This document shows positions 41,756 through 46,393 of a stretch of 46,393 nt of DNA, piece after piece (the first letter of the stretch is position 1; each line of letters opens with the position of its first letter). Origin of the DNA: a virus. The position numbers were made by a program, and so were the translations under genes. Where the stretch lies: the IMG/VR virus record IMGVR_UViG_3300043411_003039, positions 1-46,393 of that record; one strand, written 5' to 3'. The notes beneath the pieces are model-generated. The model was not told where the DNA came from. It ran no database searches and worked only from the letters and a program-made list of their open reading frames with translations.

Positions 41756-43618
41756 TTACTTTACCTCGTCATAGTTCACATCTTGGACTGGCTCTCCCTC
41801 ACTTGTTGGTGGGGTAGTTGATTGGTATAAATTCGTGCTGATTCTTGACCAGTGATCATTTAACTCAGACATGAATCTATCTACCTCTTCAAGATTTTGA
41901 GATGTGTGTGCTGATTTCAAACCATCAACAGACGATTTTAGGTCTGACTTATCTTGATCAGATAGTTTCTCATCAAATTCTTTAATCTGCTTTTCTGTTT
42001 GGAAAATTAGAGCGTCAGCTTGGTTTAGCTTATCGATTTTTTCCTTTTCCAATTTATCCGTTTCAGCATTTTCTTCAGCTTCTCTTTTCATTCTTTCAAC
42101 CTCTTCTTTAGATAGTTGTGATCCACCCTCAATTCTAATCTTGTTTTCTTTTCCAGTTGATTTATCCTTCGCGTGGACAGATAGAATACCATTTACATCC
42201 ATATCTAGAGATATTTCAATTTGAGGAATTCCTCTTGGGGCTGGCATAATTCCATCAAGATGGAATCTTCCTAGACTTCGATTGTCCTTGGCCATTGGTC
42301 GTTCTCCTTGAAGAATATGAACCTCAACACTTGGTTGGTTATCTGAAGCCGTTGAGAAGGTTTCAGATTTTCTAGTTGGGATTGTTGTATTAGCATCTAT
42401 TAGCTTTGTAAATACCCCACCCATTGTTTCTATTCCAAGAGAGAGTGGTGTAACATCTAATAGAAGAACGTCCTTTATACTACCAGTCATGACAGCTCCT
42501 TGTATAGCTGCTCCTATTGCAACGACCTCATCGGGATTCACGGACTTATTAGGTTTTTTACCAAACATCTTCTCAATAGCTTCTTGAATGGATGGTATTC
42601 TAGTTGATCCGCCTACTAGGATTATTTCATCAATATCACTCTCTTTTATATTAGCCTTTTTCAATGCTGTCTTAGCACATGCAATAGTTCTATCGACCAA
42701 TTTACTAGTCATTTGGTCGAATTTGGCTCTTGTTAGCTTTTTAACGAAATGCTTAGGAGTGTTGTCGATAGAGGTTATATATGGTAGATTTATTTCACTT
42801 TCAGTTGTCGAGCTTAATTCGATCTTTGCTTTCTCAGCAGCGTCCCTCAGCCTTTGTAGAGACATTGGATCTTTTGATAGATCGACATTGTGTTCAGATT
42901 TGAAATCTGCTACCATCCAATTGATAATTTCATTATCAAAGTCATCGCCTCCTAGGTGGACATCACCATCAGTTGACTTAACTTCAAAAACACCGTCTCC
43001 TATTTCTAGTACGGATACATCATGGGTTCCACCACCTGTGTCGAATACTAATATCTTTGACTCTTTATCTTTTTTATCAAGTCCATAGGCTAACGCAGCA
43101 GCGGTTGGCTCATTGATAATTCTTTCAACTGTCAATCCAGCAATTTCTCCAGCCTCTTTAGTTGCATTTCTCTCAGCATCTCCGAAATAAGCAGGAACTG
43201 TTATAATTGCTCTAGTTACCTCATGTCCAAGATAGTCTTCTGCGGTTTTTTTCATTTTTTGAAGTATCATAGCTGATATTTCTTGTGGTGTATAGACTTT
43301 ACCATCTATATCAACTCCCGGAAGATTTGATTTGGTCTTGACAACCTTATAGGGTACTGATTTAATATCTGATGTACAGTTTGTGAAATCTTTACCGATG
43401 AATCTCTTAATTGAGAATATAGTCTTTGTTGGATTTGTGACAGCTTGTCTTTTAGCTGGATCTCCAATTTTTCTATCAGAATCTGTAAATCCAATTACTG
43501 ATGGGGTTGTTCTTTTTCCTTCTGAGTTTGTTATTACAACCGGATCACCGTTTTCAACAACAGCTACAGCTGAGTTAGTGGTTCCCAAATCTATCCCGAT
43601 AATTACGTTTTTATTCAT
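41756..43618 (-). CDS. dnaK: DnaK (Hsp70) chaperone
   Basis: This 620-residue protein is a full-length Hsp70. The ATPase domain has GIDLGTTNS, the [12 protein letters not shown] phosphate loop, [12 protein letters not shown] and [12 protein letters not shown]. The linker is [13 protein letters not shown], and the substrate domain has [19 protein letters not shown]. The lid is helical and the end is NYDEVK, of the form seen in Bacteroidota DnaK. Everything needed for activity appears intact, with GrpE and DnaJ in a separate operon. It is transcribed alone from an unrecognised promoter: no TATATA box lies next to its ATG. A host origin is likely. Confidence 0.97.
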   Translation of the reverse strand: MNKNVIIGIDLGTTNSAVAVVENGDPVVITNSEGKRTTPSVIGFTDSDRKIGDPAKRQAVTNPTKTIFSIKRFIGKDFTNCTSDIKSVPYKVVKTKSNLPGVDIDGKVYTPQEISAMILQKMKKTAEDYLGHEVTRAIITVPAYFGDAERNATKEAGEIAGLTVERIINEPTAAALAYGLDKKDKESKILVFDTGGGTHDVSVLEIGDGVFEVKSTDGDVHLGGDDFDNEIINWMVADFKSEHNVDLSKDPMSLQRLRDAAEKAKIELSSTTESEINLPYITSIDNTPKHFVKKLTRAKFDQMTSKLVDRTIACAKTALKKANIKESDIDEIILVGGSTRIPSIQEAIEKMFGKKPNKSVNPDEVVAIGAAIQGAVMTGSIKDVLLLDVTPLSLGIETMGGVFTKLIDANTTIPTRKSETFSTASDNQPSVEVHILQGERPMAKDNRSLGRFHLDGIMPAPRGIPQIEISLDMDVNGILSVHAKDKSTGKENKIRIEGGSQLSKEEVERMKREAEENAETDKLEKEKIDKLNQADALIFQTEKQIKEFDEKLSDQDKSDLKSSVDGLKSAHTSQNLEEVDRFMSELNDHWSRISTNLYQSTTPPTSEGEPVQDVNYDEVK

Positions 43619-43695
43619 GTTTTATTTATTTTTTAATTATGTTCTATCAAAAATTGTGCCAAAGTGTATATGGTACAAATGCATATCAGATTTAA

Positions 43696-43702
43696 TATAT
43701 AT
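43696..43702 (+). promoter_or_regulatory. TATATAT box before the 42-codon ORF at 43709
   Basis: TTTAATATATATTTTCAA precedes the ATG at 43709, with the box ending 6 nt before it. Same late-type box; here it would drive a small ORF or the endonuclease downstream. Confidence 0.35.
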
Positions 43703-43708
43703 TTTCAA

Positions 43709-43837
43709 ATGGGTAAAGTTGTCAAAAATTTTGACAAAGACACACTCAGTAAATATTTCATGTCGAAATATGTGCCTTTTTTATTTTTATATATACAATA
43801 TGAAATATTATGTATATGTGTACTTAAACCCACTTAA
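43709..43837 (+). CDS. Small ORF, possibly a gene start cut off by the endonuclease gene
   Basis: A 42-codon frame with a TATATAT box 6 nt upstream begins MGKVVKNFDKDTLSKYFMSK and then turns into hydrophobic, Cys-containing sequence where it overlaps the start of the GIY-YIG gene in another frame. The first 25 or so codons look like real protein and the rest like overlap. It could be the remaining 5' end of a gene split by arrival of the endonuclease, or a leader ORF. It also contains the perfect inverted repeat 43719-43737. Confidence 0.3.
   Translation: MGKVVKNFDKDTLSKYFMSKYVPFLFLYIQYEILCICVLKPT
43719..43737. repeat. Perfect 19-nt inverted repeat TTGTCAAAA-A-TTTTGACAA
   Basis: TTGTCAAAA and its complement flank a single A, giving a 9-bp dyad about 100 nt upstream of dnaK and 60 nt upstream of the endonuclease gene. 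Such dyads can be operators for dimeric regulators, for example at a heat-shock-type gene, but it may also be chance in AT-rich DNA. Confidence 0.4.
43788..43795 (+). promoter_or_regulatory. TATATATA box before the GIY-YIG gene
   Basis: TATATATA ends 4 nt before the ATG at 43800. It supports that ATG as the start instead of an upstream one lying opposite dnaK. Confidence 0.45.
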
Positions 43838-44897
43838 ACCCGGTAAATATGAATATGGTGATATATCTTTTGATTTTGAGCCATTCTACGTAGGAAAAGG
43901 ATTTGGTAAAAGACATCTATATCATATTAATAAAGTCAAGAATAAGAACAAATTTAAAACTAGTGTTAAGTTTGATATTATTACTGATATAGTATTTAGT
44001 AAACTAGATCCATTAATTATTAAATTAAGAGAGAATTTAACTGAGGATGAATCTCTCACTCTAGAAAAAGATACTATCCTAAAAATAGGAAGAATGGATT
44101 TATCAAGAGGTCCATTATCAAATCTTAATAATGGCGGACAAAAACCACAAGATGGATATAAACATTCTGAAGAAACAAAGAAGAAGATAAGACAATCTTA
44201 TAATTATACATATCCCTTTTGGAAAATAATATCCCCGGATGGGAAGGTGTATGAAAATTCAAGTCTAATAGACATATGTAGAGATCACAATTTGGAATAT
44301 AGGAAGATGAGAAAATTCGCTAATAGGGGTAAAATGAAAATTCATAAAAACAATCCTAAAATTGAAACACTAAATTGTGAAGGTTGGGAGGTCCTAAATA
44401 TGAATGAGAAGAAAAAAAAGCCTAAAATGACTTTAAAATACTTACTCATAGATCCCGAAGGAAAGGAGTTTCCAATCTATACTCACGAATCCGCTACTGA
44501 GAAAGCAAAAAATCTAAACTTAAATTTCAGAATATTAAAGTTATATAGAAATAGGGGCAAAATTCAAATAAGAAATATCAAAAAGTGTATTAATGAGACA
44601 TCAATGAATTGCCAAAATTGGCAATTCATTGATGTCGTAAATAATGAAAATAAATATTATGTTTCCGATCGAAGAAAGATCGCGTGGAAGATAATATCTC
44701 CTAAGGGGGAAGTTTTCTTTGAAAAGAATTTATTAAAATTTTGTAAGGAAAATTCTCTTTCATATAGAACTTTCAATACTTTTAAAAATTTGGGTATCAT
44801 AAATCTATCAATAAGAAAGAATTATGGACGAGAAATAATAAATACAATAGGATGGCAATGTGAGGATATCAAGAATGTTGTTCCAACCATTTTCTAG
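43800..44897 (+). CDS. GIY-YIG homing endonuclease
   Basis: This 365-residue protein has an N-terminal GIY-YIG domain (YYVYVYLNPLK, then FYVGKGFGKRHLYHI, with a Glu-containing helix near LTEDESLTLEKD) and a NUMOD3 motif (HSEETKKKIRQS). Three DNA-binding repeats follow, starting at WKIISPDGKVYENSS, YLLIDPEGKEFPIYT and WKIISPKGEVFFEKN and each ending in a GW- or NWQF-type strand. The open frame extends upstream, but that part is antisense to dnaK; the ATG after the TATATATA box begins the domain. Its end overlaps the RNA ligase gene by 29 nt on the other strand. It is a mobile gene without intron or intein signs. Confidence 0.9.
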   Translation: MKYYVYVYLNPLKPGKYEYGDISFDFEPFYVGKGFGKRHLYHINKVKNKNKFKTSVKFDIITDIVFSKLDPLIIKLRENLTEDESLTLEKDTILKIGRMDLSRGPLSNLNNGGQKPQDGYKHSEETKKKIRQSYNYTYPFWKIISPDGKVYENSSLIDICRDHNLEYRKMRKFANRGKMKIHKNNPKIETLNCEGWEVLNMNEKKKKPKMTLKYLLIDPEGKEFPIYTHESATEKAKNLNLNFRILKLYRNRGKIQIRNIKKCINETSMNCQNWQFIDVVNNENKYYVSDRRKIAWKIISPKGEVFFEKNLLKFCKENSLSYRTFNTFKNLGIINLSIRKNYGREIINTIGWQCEDIKNVVPTIF

Positions 44898-46059
44898 CAT
44901 CCATAAGATTCTTAGTGTCAGTCAGAATTCGAGACTTTATTAGGTCTATCTTATCCCGACCATTTATAACACCCATTGCAATAGAAAATATCTTATTTTT
45001 GTGGTACTTTATTGCGAAGTCTTTTTTAGACCCATGATAGTCTGATACGAGATCATCGACCATATGAGATATATTTTTAATATAATTATTGATAATATTA
45101 TTTACCTTATCCACTTCTTCTTTTTTCAAAGGATCATTAAGTTGGGACATAATATCATCAATTTGCTCCTTGATAATAAGATCTATCAGGGTGTTCTCTC
45201 TTTGAAGGTCATTAGTATATAGACCATGAAGATTCATATACCAATCTGTTTTTATTTTGATCATTTTCCCATTTTCAAATTGGACTACCCATCCCTCACG
45301 ATCTGTAGATATTTTCTTTAAGTTAACCAAATTGTCTAAGGTATGTCCACCTTCGGACTCTACAACGGAGATTCCATCATATTGGTCCGAATAGTCATTG
45401 ATATCTAGATATTCGCCAGTTTTATTATCTCTGAGTTTTAGTAGGATTAGTTTTGTGTTTGTGTATGGTAAAACTATTCTATTTTTAGGTGACACAAATT
45501 CAAATACTGCAATGATATCATTTTCCAAAGACCACTTTACAAACCTTTGGATATTTGAGTCCTCATCATATATTTTTTGAATTTCTATGGCTTGATCGGA
45601 TTCAAAAGAAGCTTTGGATTTTGCTTTTATTTCACCATTTGGTAGCATAATAAATGATGCAATAGATCCATCTTCCTTATTGAAAATATTCTTTATTTTG
45701 TAGTCCTTTACTACGGAATACATCGAACATGGGGTTTGGTCTATATTGAAGAATTTGTCTAAAAGAAGATATCTTTTGAAAATTGTTCCATCTTCATTGA
45801 ATACAAATGTTAATCCCCTCATTTCATAGGACTTGATATCTTTCTGATCAGGTATAGGATTGTCAAAATGAGACCACATAGCTAATCTATAATTGAATAT
45901 TGAAATATCATATCCATCTATTTTATGCTTAGACTCATAGAAAATAAAATTATCATTAGTATCACATATTAGCCTAGCCTCCTCATATGAAGGTAGAAAA
46001 TATTTATGACCACTTGAGTTTTTTTCTAGAATAAATCTTGAGTAATTGAAAATTGACAT
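44869..46059 (-). CDS. T4 Rnl1-type RNA ligase with tag-like N-terminal extension
   Basis: This 396-residue ATP-dependent RNA ligase has the nucleotidyltransferase motif NKEDGSIASF with the AMP-accepting Lys near residue 128 (T4 K99 in KEDGS). Other matching blocks are YEMRGLTFVF, KSKASFESDQA, VFEFVSPKNRIVLPY, LLKLRDNKTGEYLD and EGWVVQFENG followed by IKIKTDWYMNLHG. T4 Rnl1 repairs tRNA cut by a host anticodon nuclease. The first 25 residues (MSIFNYSRFILEKNSSGHKY) have no counterpart in T4 Rnl1 and look like the capsid-targeting tags of the window (FILE as I-x-E). A TATATATA box lies 5 nt before the ATG at 46059; a longer TTG start is unlikely. It may be packaged, by inference. Confidence 0.92.
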   Translation of the reverse strand: MSIFNYSRFILEKNSSGHKYFLPSYEEARLICDTNDNFIFYESKHKIDGYDISIFNYRLAMWSHFDNPIPDQKDIKSYEMRGLTFVFNEDGTIFKRYLLLDKFFNIDQTPCSMYSVVKDYKIKNIFNKEDGSIASFIMLPNGEIKAKSKASFESDQAIEIQKIYDEDSNIQRFVKWSLENDIIAVFEFVSPKNRIVLPYTNTKLILLKLRDNKTGEYLDINDYSDQYDGISVVESEGGHTLDNLVNLKKISTDREGWVVQFENGKMIKIKTDWYMNLHGLYTNDLQRENTLIDLIIKEQIDDIMSQLNDPLKKEEVDKVNNIINNYIKNISHMVDDLVSDYHGSKKDFAIKYHKNKIFSIAMGVINGRDKIDLIKSRILTDTKNLMDARKWLEQHS

Positions 46060-46064
46060 GAAAT

Positions 46065-46072
46065 TATATATA
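46065..46072 (-). promoter_or_regulatory. TATATATA box before the RNA ligase gene
   Basis: On the minus strand TATATATA is followed by ATTTC and the ATG at 46059. It lies inside the longer TTG-initiated frame and so decides the start. Confidence 0.5.
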
Positions 46073-46146
46073 AAGAGCAAATATACTAATAATGAAATTT
46101 ATACAAAAAATGACATAAGGTATCTAAGTCCTAAATTTGGATAAGA

Positions 46147-46153
46147 TATATAT
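46147..46153 (+). promoter_or_regulatory. TATATAT box before the last gene
   Basis: TATATAT ends 6 nt before the ATG at 46160. It heads a unit divergent from the RNA ligase gene. Confidence 0.4.
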
Positions 46154-46159
46154 TCTGTT

Positions 46160-46393
46160 ATGTATAAAAAGGCTCTAATCTCCATTATTAAATTTTTAGC
46201 TGTCGATTTAAATGAAATCGTCGTTAGTATTCCTTTGGAGGATATAACATTTGATTCTATTGAGTGGGTTAAGCCAAGTAAGGTTATTCTTCATAAGATG
46301 ATTGGTGATTTAGATGTTGAGTATGATTTTGATGACCTAGATGATTTGACAAAAAGAGAAATTTATGTTTTTCTTGTTAAGAATTATCTGTAG
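46160..46393 (+). CDS. Small acidic hypothetical protein
   Basis: This 77-residue protein is complete and ends with the window. It has a hydrophobic N-terminal helix (KALISIIKFLAVDL), two strands (EIVVSIPLEDITF, SKVILHKMIG) and an acidic helix (EYDFDDLDDLTKREIYVFLV). A TATATAT box lies just upstream. No family is recognised; it diverges from the RNA ligase gene. Confidence 0.55.
   Translation: MYKKALISIIKFLAVDLNEIVVSIPLEDITFDSIEWVKPSKVILHKMIGDLDVEYDFDDLDDLTKREIYVFLVKNYL

Noticed and set aside
42588-43088. Long plus-strand ORF inside dnaK
   Set aside because: It is antisense to the conserved DnaK ATPase domain and has no domain or start signal of its own.
43619-43718. CIRCE-like or sigma-32-like heat-shock element for dnaK
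   Set aside because: The dyad at 43719-43737 has a 1-nt spacer and does not match CIRCE (TTAGCACTC-N9-GAGTGCTAA); no heat-shock promoter consensus was found before dnaK.
43383-43799. N-terminal extension of the GIY-YIG ORF by 139 codons
   Set aside because: It lies opposite dnaK from 43383 to 43618 and codes for low-complexity hydrophobic sequence; the nuclease domain begins at the ATG at 43800, which has a box 4 nt upstream.
1-46393. tRNA genes, CRISPR arrays, insertion sequences, group I introns
   Set aside because: No cloverleaf, regular spaced repeats, transposase or split-gene signature was seen when reading both strands by eye; a covariance-model search could still find a tRNA.

Overview
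The window looks like part of the genome of a large, AT-rich, T4-related myovirus infecting a member of the Bacteroidota. T4 ancestry is shown by a gp32-type single-stranded DNA binding protein (1762-2718), a T4 Rnl1-type RNA ligase (44869-46059), tail/structural genes (4369-9570, 31582-32367) and free-standing GIY-YIG and HNH endonucleases. A Bacteroidota host is suggested by ClpC and DnaK sequences of bacteroidetal type, by the lack of Shine-Dalgarno sequences, and by one textbook Bacteroidota promoter (TTG, 20 nt, TAnnTTTG) at 4296-4326. I saw no tRNA, rRNA, CRISPR or insertion sequence.

Layout. 33-4139 (+): a putative metalloprotease, two small unknowns, gp32, then two unknowns. 4163-4291 (-): an unlisted 42-codon cassette with its own promoter and terminator. 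4369-9570 (+): two tandem paralogous large structural proteins and a tail-tube-like protein. 9571-26962 (-): a tightly overlapping operon of about 17 kb. It starts with a ClpC-like ATPase lacking the N-domain and continues with 16 sugar genes: GT2, GT6, GT11 and GT47 transferases, methyltransferases, epimerases, a nucleotide-sugar dehydrogenase, an aminotransferase, an acetyltransferase, a transferase-NAD synthetase fusion and an epimerase-cupin-C-methyltransferase fusion. 27410-34427: many small proteins, eight of them one diverged paralogous family, plus a GIY-YIG endonuclease and a structural protein. 34451-39345 (-): a second operon joining GrpE and DnaJ to two further glycosyltransferase genes. 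39410-41706 (+): four small genes ending with an HNH endonuclease. 41756-43618 (-): full-length DnaK. 43709-46393: GIY-YIG endonuclease, RNA ligase and a last small gene.

How it works together. Twelve proteins begin with a short stretch resembling the T4 capsid-targeting sequence (T4 internal proteins start MKTYQEFIAE), and most are preceded by a TATATA(TA) box 4-8 nt before the ATG. The same box precedes structural genes but not gp32, the chaperones or the sugar operons, so it is probably a late promoter giving nearly leaderless mRNAs. I infer a late-made set of internal virion proteins (a zincin, an RNA ligase, the eight-member family and others) that are packaged and delivered to the host. 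The chaperones (DnaK, DnaJ, GrpE, ClpC) and the sugar pathway look like an earlier programme. With no flippase, polymerase or membrane transferase visible, cytosolic glycosylation of virion proteins is more likely than remodelling of the cell surface. Several first codons were moved from the longest-ORF start to a downstream ATG that fits the TATATA box or a 4-nt overlap; the reason is given in each entry.
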